Shown in pieces: positions 7,384-14,672 of a DNA stretch of 22,385 nucleotides. The notes beneath the pieces were generated by a model. The model did not search any database. It worked only from the letters and a program-made list of their open reading frames with translations, and was not told the DNA's origin. Position numbers and translations under genes: made by a program. Source of the DNA: Microcaldota archaeon (GTDB taxonomy: Archaea > Micrarchaeota > Micrarchaeia > Anstonellales > Anstonellaceae); the NCBI GenBank assembly GCA_021813025.1, contig JAKAME010000016.1, positions 1 to 22,385 of the forward strand. Reading direction: 5' to 3'. The first letter of the stretch is position 1, and each line of letters begins with the position of its first letter.

Positions 7384-8232
7384 CTATTCTTTCTGGTTCT
7401 GGAATTCGCGGGCCTTGATGGTGTTGGCCATGAGCGACATGATGGTCATGGGCCCGACGCCGCCCGGCACAGGGGTGATGAAGGAAGCGACGGAAGAAAC
7501 TGGCTTGAAGTCAACATCTCCGCACGATTTTCCCATCCGGTTTTTGTTCATGCCGACGTCAACAACGACGGCCCCCTTCTTCACCATTGCCTTGGTGATG
7601 AGATTGGCCTTGCCTGCAGCCACGAAAAGAAAGTCCGCCTGCTTTGTTATTGCCGCCAAGTCTTTCGTCTTGGAATGCGCGATGGTGACGGTCGCATCAT
7701 CCTGCAGCAGCAGGACGGCCAGAGGCTTGCCCACTATGTTCGAGCGCCCCACCACCACGCAGTGCCTGCCTGCCGGGGAGAGGGAATAATGCTGCAGCAA
7801 TCTCATTATGCCGGCCGGCGTGGCGGCGACAAAGCGCGGGCGGCCCATGAGAAGATAGCCCATGCTTTTGGGCCCGAAGCCGTCCACGTCCTTGAATGGA
7901 TGAATGGCCTTCTGCACATTGAGCGCGTCGATTTGCTTTGGAAGCGGAACCTGCACCAGTATGCCGTTCACGGATTTGTCCGCGTTGAGCGAGGCGATGC
8001 GGGAAAGGAGCGAGGCCTCGCTCGTGTTTTCGGGCAGGTGCACAAGCTCGGATGTTATGCCGATTTTGGCGCACATCTCGATTTTCTTTTTGACATAAAT
8101 GCCGGAGGCGGGGTCGTCTCCCACGCGCACGAGAACCAGTTTTGGGGGGGACGGAAGCCCGCGCAGCTTGGCCGACAGCTCGGCCTCCCACGCGGCCGCG
8201 GCCGCCTTCCCGTCCAATAGTTTTGCGACCAT
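7384..8232 (-). CDS. folD: Methylene-THF dehydrogenase / methenyl-THF cyclohydrolase
   Basis: Bifunctional cytosolic enzyme that oxidises 5,10-methylene-THF with NAD(P) and hydrolyses the product to 10-formyl-THF, the donor for PurN. It has 282 residues from ATG 8232; the in-frame GTG three codons earlier is less likely because GGTG lies 6 nt before the ATG. Motifs: Y-V-K-K-K with catalytic Lys50, L-V-Q-V-P-L-P, D-V-D-G-F with Asp117, the dinucleotide-binding VVVGRSNIVGKPLA, and the C-terminal TPVPGGVGPMT. The usual Pro-Cys-Thr-Pro before the nucleotide domain is Ala-Ala-Thr-Pro here, a minor change. It lies 18 nt downstream of glyA and 11 nt upstream of folC. Very secure. Confidence 0.98.
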   Translation of the reverse strand: MVAKLLDGKAAAAAWEAELSAKLRGLPSPPKLVLVRVGDDPASGIYVKKKIEMCAKIGITSELVHLPENTSEASLLSRIASLNADKSVNGILVQVPLPKQIDALNVQKAIHPFKDVDGFGPKSMGYLLMGRPRFVAATPAGIMRLLQHYSLSPAGRHCVVVGRSNIVGKPLAVLLLQDDATVTIAHSKTKDLAAITKQADFLFVAAGKANLITKAMVKKGAVVVDVGMNKNRMGKSCGDVDFKPVSSVASFITPVPGGVGPMTIMSLMANTIKAREFQNQKE

Positions 8233-8250
8233 GTGCAGCACCGGTCATCC

Positions 8251-9498
8251 TCATTCTTTTATCAGGTCAGAGTAGATTGGGAACTCTTTTGCCATCTTCC
8301 TTATCTCTGCCTTCACTTTCGCGCGCACGCTCTCGTCTGCCGGGCTTTTCAATACCTCGTCCATCCACTGCGCCACTTTTTCCATTTCCTTCTCCTTCAT
8401 CCCGCGAGTCGTGAGCGCGGGCGTGCCTATGCGCAGGCCCGATGTGATGAATGGCGACTGCGGGTCGTTGGGAATGGTGTTCTTGTTGCCCGTGATGCCG
8501 GCCGCATCAAGCGCGAGTTGCGCCTCCTTGCCGGTCAGGAGGCGGTTGCGCAGGTCTATGAGAATGAGGTGGGTGTCGGTGCCGCCGGAAACGAGGGTGA
8601 AATTCAGGTCGAGGAGCGCTTTTGCGAGGGCTTTGGCATTCTTCACAATCTGTTTTGCGTATGTCTTGAATCCGGGCTTTGCGGCCTCGTGGAAAGCCAC
8701 CGCCTTGGCCATAATCATGTTTTCAAGAGGCCCGCCCTGCAGGCCGGGGAAAACGGCCTTGTCTATGAGCTTGGCGGTCTCCTCGGACGGCGAGAGGATG
8801 AAGGCCCCGCGCGGGCCGCGCAAAGTTTTGTGCGTGGTGCTGGTGGTCACGTCGGCGTGCCCTATGGGCGAGGGATGCTCGCCTGCGGCCACAAGGCCTG
8901 CCACATGCGACATGTCGGCCATGAGCTTCGCGCCGCAAGAGCGGGAGATTTTGGCGAATTTTGCAAAATCAACCTGCCGGGGATAGGCGGTGAAGCCTGC
9001 GATAATCATCTTGGGCTTGTGCTGCTCGGCCAGGCGCGCGATTTCGTCATAGTCGAGAAGATGGGTTTCCGGGTGCAGGCTGAATGGCACCACCTTGTAC
9101 CATTTGCCTGAGAAATTCACCGGCGAGCCGTGGGTGAGGTGCCCGCCCTGCGAGAGGTTGAGGCCCATCACCGTGTCGCCCGGCGTCAGGAGGGCGAAAT
9201 AGGCTGCCATGTTGGCCTGAGACCCGGCATGGGGCTGCACGTTGGCGAATGGAGAGCCGAAAAGGGATTTGACGCGCTCTATGGCCAGAAGCTCGACTTC
9301 GTCTATCCACTCGTTTCCCCCATAATACCTTTTTTTCGGATAGCCTTCCGCGTATTTGTTGGTGAAAATCCCGCCTGCCGCGGCCATCACGTCCAATGAG
9401 GCATAGTTCTCGGAAGGGATGAGCTCGAGGCCCTCCTCCTGCCGCCTCCATTCCCTTTTGTAGAAATTCCAGACTTGGGGGTCGGATTGCGAAAGCAT
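8251..9498 (-). CDS. glyA: Serine hydroxymethyltransferase
   Basis: PLP enzyme that interconverts serine + THF and glycine + 5,10-methylene-THF, the entry point of one-carbon units in this cluster. I chose ATG 9498 (415 residues) because GGAG lies 9 nt upstream; a TTG at 9507 would add three residues. Motifs: L-I-P-S-E-N-Y-A-S, N-K-Y-A-E-G-Y-P with Y-Y-G-G-N, Q-P-H-A-G-S-Q-A-N, A-D-M-S-H-V-A-G-L, and TTSTTHKTLRGPRG, where Lys224 carries PLP. The length and motifs match the bacterial GlyA type, and the protein is not obviously of the tetrahydromethanopterin-linked archaeal kind. It lies between purB (28 nt) and folD. Very secure. Confidence 0.98.
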   Translation of the reverse strand: MLSQSDPQVWNFYKREWRRQEEGLELIPSENYASLDVMAAAGGIFTNKYAEGYPKKRYYGGNEWIDEVELLAIERVKSLFGSPFANVQPHAGSQANMAAYFALLTPGDTVMGLNLSQGGHLTHGSPVNFSGKWYKVVPFSLHPETHLLDYDEIARLAEQHKPKMIIAGFTAYPRQVDFAKFAKISRSCGAKLMADMSHVAGLVAAGEHPSPIGHADVTTSTTHKTLRGPRGAFILSPSEETAKLIDKAVFPGLQGGPLENMIMAKAVAFHEAAKPGFKTYAKQIVKNAKALAKALLDLNFTLVSGGTDTHLILIDLRNRLLTGKEAQLALDAAGITGNKNTIPNDPQSPFITSGLRIGTPALTTRGMKEKEMEKVAQWMDEVLKSPADESVRAKVKAEIRKMAKEFPIYSDLIKE

Positions 9499-9526
9499 AA
9501 GCAACAACTCCGGAATACTGCAGGCA

Positions 9527-10852
9527 TCAGGCCTCGTCAGCCACCGCTCTTTTCACTATTTCCGGGGCTTGGCCGATGTAGGTGGAAGGGTCGAACAAGG
9601 CCGCAAGCTCGGCCTGTTTGAGGAGCCTGCGCACCCCGCTTTTGCCCCGCAGCACTTCGGCCAGAGGCTTGTTCTTGGCCGCCGCCTCGTGCGATGCCGT
9701 GCGAAGCAGCTCGTGGGCGTCCTGCCGGCCCATGCCCTTGGCTGCGAGCGCCATCATAACGCGCTCTGCCAGTATTCCGCCCTGTGTTAGCGCGAGGTTG
9801 CGCGCGATGGCCGCGTCGTTGAACTGCAGGCCCGAGAGGATGCGCTCAAGCTCCATGAGCATGAAATCGGTTGTGCAGAACATGGTGGGGAACAGGAAGC
9901 GCTCTGCCGCCGAATTTGTGAGGTCGCGCTCGTGCTCGGATGGGATGTTCTCAAGCGCCATGGGCAGCTGGGCGCGCACCACGCGCGCGAGCGAGCAGAG
10001 CCTCTCGCTCTTGTGCGGGTTGCGCTTCTGCGGCATGGTGGAGGAGCCGACCTGCTTCGCCCCGAAAGCCTCGGCCAGCTCGCTGATTTCCGTGCGCTGC
10101 AGATTGCGGATTTCGGCCGCAACCTGCTCTATAGAGCTTGCGATGAGCGCGAGCACGAACAAAAGCTCGGCGTGCCTGTCGCGCGTGATGATTTGGGTGG
10201 TGATGGGCGCGGGTTTCAGGCCAAGCTCCTTCATCACCATCTCCTGCAGGCGGAATGCGTCTGGCCCGAAGGTGGCCATGGTGCCGGTTGCGCCGGACAT
10301 CTTTCCATACGCCATTCTCTCCAGCGCGGAATCAAGGCGGGCCTTGTGGCGGCCGAAGGCCGCGTAATAGAGGGCGAACTTCATTCCGTAAGTGGTGGGC
10401 ACGGCGTGCTGGCCGTGCGTGCGGCCCACGCAGACGCGGCGCGCATTGGCCAGCGCGAGTTTTTTGAGCGTGCGGCGCAAATCGGAGAGGCGCGAGCGGA
10501 TGAGGCGGCCTGCGTCAATGAGGGTGAGCGCGAGCGCGGTGTCCTCTATGTCGTAGGACGTTGCGCCCAGGTGCACGTAGGCTCCGGCCGCGCCGCTCTG
10601 CTCGGAGAGCGCCTTCACCATGGCCATGAGGTCGTGGTGGGTCTCGGCCTCGATGGCCTGCACGCGCGAAAGCTTCACCTGCCGCGCGCCGGCCTCAATC
10701 TGCGCAGGCGCGGATTTTGGGATGTGGCCCAGCGAGGCGTGCGCCTTCGCAAGCGCGGCCTCCACCCGCATCCATTGCCTGAGCTTGGCCTCTTCCTCGA
10801 AGCGGTCGGCCATCGCGGTCCTGTAGCGGGTTTCGATGGGAATGAGAGCCAT
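9527..10852 (-). CDS. purB: Adenylosuccinate lyase
   Basis: PurB removes fumarate twice in purine metabolism: SAICAR to AICAR, and adenylosuccinate to AMP. It has 441 residues and belongs to the fumarase/aspartase superfamily. Visible sites: R-T-H-G-Q-H with catalytic His146, H-L-G-A-T-S-Y-D near 94-101, and the signature loop GSSTMPQKRNPHKSE (269-283) with the catalytic Ser. It is the first gene of the folate/purine cluster. GAGGAGG lies 10 nt before its ATG and a TATA-like box 43 nt upstream, so this is probably the promoter-proximal gene for glyA, folD and folC. Very secure. Confidence 0.98.
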   Translation of the reverse strand: MALIPIETRYRTAMADRFEEEAKLRQWMRVEAALAKAHASLGHIPKSAPAQIEAGARQVKLSRVQAIEAETHHDLMAMVKALSEQSGAAGAYVHLGATSYDIEDTALALTLIDAGRLIRSRLSDLRRTLKKLALANARRVCVGRTHGQHAVPTTYGMKFALYYAAFGRHKARLDSALERMAYGKMSGATGTMATFGPDAFRLQEMVMKELGLKPAPITTQIITRDRHAELLFVLALIASSIEQVAAEIRNLQRTEISELAEAFGAKQVGSSTMPQKRNPHKSERLCSLARVVRAQLPMALENIPSEHERDLTNSAAERFLFPTMFCTTDFMLMELERILSGLQFNDAAIARNLALTQGGILAERVMMALAAKGMGRQDAHELLRTASHEAAAKNKPLAEVLRGKSGVRRLLKQAELAALFDPSTYIGQAPEIVKRAVADEA

Positions 10853-10890
10853 GACTAGCCAGCCTCCTCGTCATAGACAACTGCGCCAAA

Positions 10891-10900
10891 GTTAAAAAAT
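10891..10900 (-). promoter_or_regulatory. TATA-like box for the purB-glyA-folD-folC operon
   Basis: Minus-strand ATTTTTTAAC, followed by a purine-rich Shine-Dalgarno (GAGGAGG, read 10869-10863) before the purB ATG. The predicted start near 10870 leaves a short leader of about 18 nt. Confidence 0.5.
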
Positions 10901-10929
10901 GAGAGGGAGGTTTTTCGCCGGCCGTCTTG

Positions 10930-10941
10930 GGCAAAAAAGCC
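10930..10941 (-). terminator. T6 tract terminator after the envelope gene
   Basis: Immediately after the TAA at 10944-10942 the minus strand reads GGC-T6-GCC, an oligo-T with a tiny potential stem. It separates the envelope genes from the purB promoter. Confidence 0.45.
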
Positions 10942-12273
10942 TTATCCGTAGCCGCCGCCCGGAGAGCGGGGCCTGAAAATCCAGGCCTTGGAGATGAAGA
11001 AGACCGCCGCCGCCAGCCCCACGAGGCCCACCAGTGTCAGCGCCATCATGCCGCTGGATGGCGCGCCGCCGGACGGGGCTCCGAAGCGGTCGGACAGGCC
11101 GCGGCCCAGCGAGTCCACGAGGGCGGTGAAATTGAGGGTGGCCGGGGCCCGCGCGCCGGCCGCCGGCGAGGGGGAGAGGACGCGGCGCAGCTGGTGCTTC
11201 TGCACGAACGAGGCGGGGCTGATGTTGACCAGAGTGCAGAGCGAGCCGTTGCACGAGAGGTCGGCCAGCAGGCGGGCCGAGTCGGCCTCGGAGACTGCCT
11301 GGAAGTAGCAGTTGTCCTCCAGGCACACGGTGAGGCCTTCGGGCGAGCGGGTAACCGAGACTTGCGGGACGGGCGGAAGGGCCGGCGTCTGGTTCTGGAC
11401 AGGCGGCGGCGCGGCGGGCAGGTAGATTGAATCGAGCGCGTCGTAATAGCCGCTCTTCTGCAGAAGCAGTGAGTAGCGGCCGGGCGGCACGTCCAGCGTA
11501 GCGCTGCCTGACGAGCCTGACTGCGCGTTGTATGACTTGCCCAGCTGGTCTGAGAGCGAGACCGACGTGTCCCTCTCGGTCGAGATGGTGAAGGTGGCGC
11601 CGTCGTAGGCCCAGTGGTAGTTGAGGCTTTGCATTGGCGTGGAGGTGGTGCCCGTGACGGCGGGCGCGGCCGCGACTATGGAGAACACGTAGAAGGTCAC
11701 GCCCCCCGCGTAGGAATACGGCAGGAAGAACTGGAAGTCGTAGGTGGAGTTGTCCCGCCCAGCCGCGCTTGCGCGCGGCACCACGAATACGAAATTGGAG
11801 CCTGCCTGCGCCAGCCCCACGCGGAAAGCGTGCTCGTCGCTCGCGCCGGGGATGTAGAGGGTGGGCAGGCTCAGCTCGCCGCCAGGCGTGCTGGCCCCGG
11901 CCGTCAGGCTGAAGGTGCTGGTGTCGTTGAACAGCCTGCTGGACGACTCGGGGTCAGAGAGGTTGAAGTGCGAGTCGAACGCGGCGAGGTTGGCGGCCGC
12001 CAGCGAGGAGGTGAATGGGGAGGACGAGTCTGAGATGAGGTAGAAGCCGTTGGTGTCCGGCAGGGCGATGGGATGGAACGAGCCCCCGGCCTCGCTGAAC
12101 GCGAGGGTGGTGTTGGCCGAGCCGGAGGCGCTGTAGAAGAAATACCACTGCGAAAGCGACTGGTTGAAAGACAGGCCGACGGGCGTGATGTATCCGCCGC
12201 TGGCATTGGCCTCCTGCGCCCATGACGGGGAGGCGAGGAGAAGGAGGCCCAGAAGCAGGATGCGCGTCGTCAT
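10942..12273 (-). CDS. Membrane-anchored envelope protein, sequon-rich beta-domain (cassette copy 2, second gene)
   Basis: A 443-residue protein from ATG 12273; a TTG at 12294 is rejected because the TATA-like box at 12296-12304 predicts transcription starting right at the ATG. Residues 1-19 are a signal peptide ending S-W-A before Gln. The N-terminal half is homologous by eye to the 237-residue protein at 13784-14497: both have G-G-x-I-x-x-x-x-L-x-x-N-x-S near the start, an N/D/S-rich middle, and a V-F-x-V-P ... Y-x-F/V-x-x-x-P ... T-x-Y-x-F ending. Then come a P-G-R-Y-S-L-L-L-Q-K-S-G-Y-Y carboxypeptidase-like turn, a Pro-rich linker, a Cys-containing region and a C-terminal membrane helix (about 409-430) with a short basic tail. 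Probably an outward-facing anchored protein; role unknown. Confidence 0.85.
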   Translation of the reverse strand: MTTRILLLGLLLLASPSWAQEANASGGYITPVGLSFNQSLSQWYFFYSASGSANTTLAFSEAGGSFHPIALPDTNGFYLISDSSSPFTSSLAAANLAAFDSHFNLSDPESSSRLFNDTSTFSLTAGASTPGGELSLPTLYIPGASDEHAFRVGLAQAGSNFVFVVPRASAAGRDNSTYDFQFFLPYSYAGGVTFYVFSIVAAAPAVTGTTSTPMQSLNYHWAYDGATFTISTERDTSVSLSDQLGKSYNAQSGSSGSATLDVPPGRYSLLLQKSGYYDALDSIYLPAAPPPVQNQTPALPPVPQVSVTRSPEGLTVCLEDNCYFQAVSEADSARLLADLSCNGSLCTLVNISPASFVQKHQLRRVLSPSPAAGARAPATLNFTALVDSLGRGLSDRFGAPSGGAPSSGMMALTLVGLVGLAAAVFFISKAWIFRPRSPGGGYG

Positions 12274-12295
12274 CGGGCATGAGAGAGGGGACAAA

Positions 12296-12304
12296 GTTTT
12301 AAAG
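12296..12304 (-). promoter_or_regulatory. TATA-like box
   Basis: Minus-strand CTTTAAAAC is centred 27 nt upstream of the ATG at 12273, predicting a leaderless transcript. It follows directly on the terminator of the preceding gene. Confidence 0.6.
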
Positions 12305-12324
12305 AGATGGCTGGCCGGGGGGAG

Positions 12325-12348
12325 AAAAACGAAAAAATATTGAAAAAA
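12325..12348 (-). terminator. Triple T-tract terminator
   Basis: Downstream of the TGA at 12357-12355 the minus strand carries T6 (12348-12343), T6 (12337-12332) and T5 (12329-12325), a strong archaeal-type stop signal without a hairpin. Confidence 0.65.
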
Positions 12349-12354
12349 TCTTGT

Positions 12355-13731
12355 TCAGCGCTTTGCGCGCCGCTGCGGCCTGCGCGGCGCGGGGGCGCGC
12401 AGGAGCATGGCCGTGCTGAGCAGCAGGGCCAGCGCGATGAGGGCGACCAGCAGGGCCGGAGCCGAGGCATCGCGCGGCAGGGAGGAGGGCCACTGCGAGG
12501 CCGAGCGGACCACGGGCACCTGCCCATAGGCCAGCGAGTCGACGCTCTCCACCGCTGACGCGGAATCGCCAGCATACACCTGCACCACGACCCGCTCTAT
12601 GGAGGACGAGGAGGCGTAGGCGCCCGCGTCAAGGGGAACGCGCACTGAGCGGCTCGAGGCGGGGGGGATGGACACCTGCAACGAGGAGCTGGAAAGGCCG
12701 GAGGGCAGGCTCACCACCACGCGCGTGTAGAGCGCGGAGTCCCCGAGGTTGCTTATGCGCAGGCTGAATGACTTGGCGTCCGCGTCATAGGAGAGGCCGT
12801 CCAGGCGCGGCACGGCTGACGGGCCGGGCAGGGGCATCACCGCGGCAGGCTTCATCTGCGCGTCGCCGGTGTATCCCTCGCCGAGTATGGCGAAAATCGA
12901 GATGTTGAGGTCCGAGCGCAGGGTGCCCAGGGCTTGGCCTATGTCCGCGTCCCCCTGCACGGCCACCCCTCTGCGCACGCCCGACGAGGCCAGCCAGGAT
13001 TCGAGCGCTGGCTGGACTTCGGTGCGCCCCACCAGAGCGACCGGCAGGCCGGAGAGGACCATGGACTTCTCGAATGTGTGGCCGGACGCGAAGAGCACGC
13101 CTGATAGGGGCCTTGACGCGGCCCAGCGCTTGAGCAGTTCCAGATTGTCCGAGTAGGATGAGGAGGTGCGGATGACGTCAAGGCCTGACAGCTGCTCACG
13201 CGTGAGCGAGCCTGCGATTGAGCCGTAGACAAGCACCGGGCGGCCTGCGGAGCGCAGCTGCGCCAGAACGCCGGGCGCGCCGGCGGCGGCGCTGAAGTAC
13301 AGGCCCGCGCCGCTCATGGCGGCATAGGGGGCGGCGGAAACCGCCTCGTCTCCCTTGCCGGCGGCCAGCAGGACGGCGGCATTGCGGGGCGAGCGGGCCG
13401 CGAAATAAGGCCAGAGGCTGGCCGAGCGGTGCACCGAGAGGTTGGCCGCTGGCAGGGAGGAGGAGAGGGCGGGGTCCACCGGCCGGCCGGATTCGAAGTA
13501 GAGGATGGGCTGGGTGGAGGTGGAGAGGAAGCGGGAGAGGTAGGCGCCGTGCGCGGGCGTGAGCACGAAGAGGTAGCTTGCGTTCGTCTGGGCCGCCCAG
13601 ACCGCGCCGCCGATGACGTCCTCATAGTCCTGCGAGTTGACCACCACCCATGTCCCGGCGGCGAAAAGGCCGCCCGATAGCAGGAGCGCCAGGCACAGCA
13701 CGAGCACAGAACGGATTTGCAAACCAATCAC
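12355..13731 (-). CDS. CWB2-like membrane-anchored surface protein (cassette copy 2, first gene)
   Basis: A 458-residue protein with GTG start at 13731. Residues 1-25 form a signal peptide; the mature part opens V-V-V-N-S-Q-D-Y-E-D-V. Two Rossmann-like segments resemble cell-wall-binding repeat 2 (CWB2): A-V-L-L-A-A-G-K-G-D-E-A-V-S-A-A-P-Y-A-A, followed by P-V-L-V-Y-G-S-I, and G-V-L-F-A-S-G-H-T-F-E-K-S with V-A-L-V-G-R. A beta-sandwich region (L-S-Y-D-A-D-A-K-S-F-S-L-R-I-S-N) and a C-terminal helix (about 425-445) with a basic tail follow. It aligns along nearly its whole length with the protein at 14673-16409. In Bacillota CWB2 binds wall polymers; here the ligand is unknown. It lies 52 nt after the 237-residue gene with no clear promoter between, so it is likely co-transcribed with it. 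The CWB2 link is by eye. Confidence 0.8.
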   Translation of the reverse strand: MIGLQIRSVLVLCLALLLSGGLFAAGTWVVVNSQDYEDVIGGAVWAAQTNASYLFVLTPAHGAYLSRFLSTSTQPILYFESGRPVDPALSSSLPAANLSVHRSASLWPYFAARSPRNAAVLLAAGKGDEAVSAAPYAAMSGAGLYFSAAAGAPGVLAQLRSAGRPVLVYGSIAGSLTREQLSGLDVIRTSSSYSDNLELLKRWAASRPLSGVLFASGHTFEKSMVLSGLPVALVGRTEVQPALESWLASSGVRRGVAVQGDADIGQALGTLRSDLNISIFAILGEGYTGDAQMKPAAVMPLPGPSAVPRLDGLSYDADAKSFSLRISNLGDSALYTRVVVSLPSGLSSSSLQVSIPPASSRSVRVPLDAGAYASSSSIERVVVQVYAGDSASAVESVDSLAYGQVPVVRSASQWPSSLPRDASAPALLVALIALALLLSTAMLLRAPAPRRPQRRAKR

Positions 13732-13783
13732 CCCAAACCAATTGCGCGCGCGAAGATGGGCGGGAGGCCGGCGAGCGCCTGTC

Positions 13784-14497
13784 TCACTGGATTTCGCCGT
13801 AGAAGTAATAGGTCGACGAAGCGCCCGAAGTGGCGTTCGCAGGCACCATCACCTGGTAGTTGGCCGAGCTGTTGTCATAGGCGTTGCCCGAGGCGTTGAT
13901 GGGCACGGCGAAGACGTAGTCGGCCGAGGAATTGACGTTTCCGTAGTTGAGAACCACCTGGGTCCATGCCAGCTGGCTGCTGCCGTTGTAGGTCTGGATG
14001 ACGGGGCGGCTGTTGGCAGCGATGGTGTAGGAGCCCACCTGCAGGGCGGAATTGGCGCTGTTAGTGCCGGTGTTGTTGGCCCTGTCGTTCGCGCCGGAGA
14101 GGAAGGGGAAGGCGGTGTCCAAATCGTTGAGCACCGGGCTGACGGACGAGAGGGTGGCGAAGTCGACGTTGTTGCTGGGAGAGACATAGACCACTCCGCG
14201 CAGGGAATCGACGGTCCATGACTTGACAGTGTAGGTCGTGCCGCTCTGGTTGGAGGCCAGCCGCAGGCCTGCGGTTATGTTGCCGTAGAACGCCTGCCAG
14301 TGCAGGGTGGTGGAGTTGATTTGCAGGTTGACGGACGTGATGTTGCCGCCCCACGCCTCGACCGAGCCGACGGAGCCGCTGCCAAGGGTGACGGGCGTGC
14401 CGGCGCTGACCGTCGCGCCCGTGGCGGCGGCAGCCAGCAGGCCGGCGGCGAGCAGCGGCAGGAGGAGGAAGAGGATTGGCCTTGGTTGCATGGACAT
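13784..14497 (-). CDS. Secreted sequon-rich beta-domain protein (cassette copy 1, second gene)
   Basis: A 237-residue protein from ATG 14497, chosen because GAGG lies 5 nt upstream; an in-frame TTG at 14530 is poorly placed. Residues 1-30 are a signal peptide (a long Leu/Ala core after Q-P-R-P). The mature part has V-E-A-W-G-G-N-I-T, then H-W-Q-A-F-Y-G-N-I, a motif I associate with surface proteins of small-genome archaea, then Y-V-F-A-V-P-I-N-A-S and T-Y-Y-F-Y-G-E-I at the end. N-x-S/T sites are frequent. There is no C-terminal membrane helix, unlike its homologue at 10942-12273, so it is probably released or held by partners. Function unknown. Confidence 0.85.
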   Translation of the reverse strand: MSMQPRPILFLLLPLLAAGLLAAAATGATVSAGTPVTLGSGSVGSVEAWGGNITSVNLQINSTTLHWQAFYGNITAGLRLASNQSGTTYTVKSWTVDSLRGVVYVSPSNNVDFATLSSVSPVLNDLDTAFPFLSGANDRANNTGTNSANSALQVGSYTIAANSRPVIQTYNGSSQLAWTQVVLNYGNVNSSADYVFAVPINASGNAYDNSSANYQVMVPANATSGASSTYYFYGEIQ

Positions 14498-14542
14498 CAC
14501 AGCCTCGTGCGGCGGGCAAAACCTGAACAAGACTGGGCCAGC

Positions 14543-14555
14543 AATATTTTTAAAC
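14543..14555 (-). promoter_or_regulatory. TATA-like box for the 237-residue gene
   Basis: Minus-strand GTTTAAAAATATT, centred about 53 nt from the ATG at 14497, leaves a leader of about 28 nt that carries the GAGG ribosome site. Confidence 0.6.
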
Positions 14556-14606
14556 GGGCCGCATTTCGGATTTTTGAAAGGCTGGCGCGGAATTTTTTCC
14601 TGCCTG

Positions 14607-14640
14607 CCGCAGGGATTCTGCGGCGCGGGGATTTTTTTTT
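14607..14640 (+). other. Hairpin followed by T9 (plus-strand terminator-like element)
   Basis: CCGCAG (14607-14612) and CTGCGG (14618-14623) form a perfect 6-bp stem, and a T9 run follows at 14632-14640. On the plus strand this looks like an intrinsic terminator, although flanking genes are on the minus strand. It may block antisense transcription or be chance in a GC-rich gap. Confidence 0.3.
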
Positions 14641-14672
14641 GCGCCGGCCGCCCGGATTTTCCCGCTTTTGCC

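Noticed and set aside
8233..9111. Plus-strand open frame opposite glyA
   Set aside because: It overlaps an unmistakable serine hydroxymethyltransferase and has no promoter or domain.
9932..10858. Plus-strand open frame opposite purB
   Set aside because: purB has full catalytic motifs on the other strand; the antisense product shows no recognisable domain.
10853..10941. Possible riboswitch or leader upstream of purB
   Set aside because: The predicted leader is only about 18 nt and no conserved aptamer-like structure is visible.
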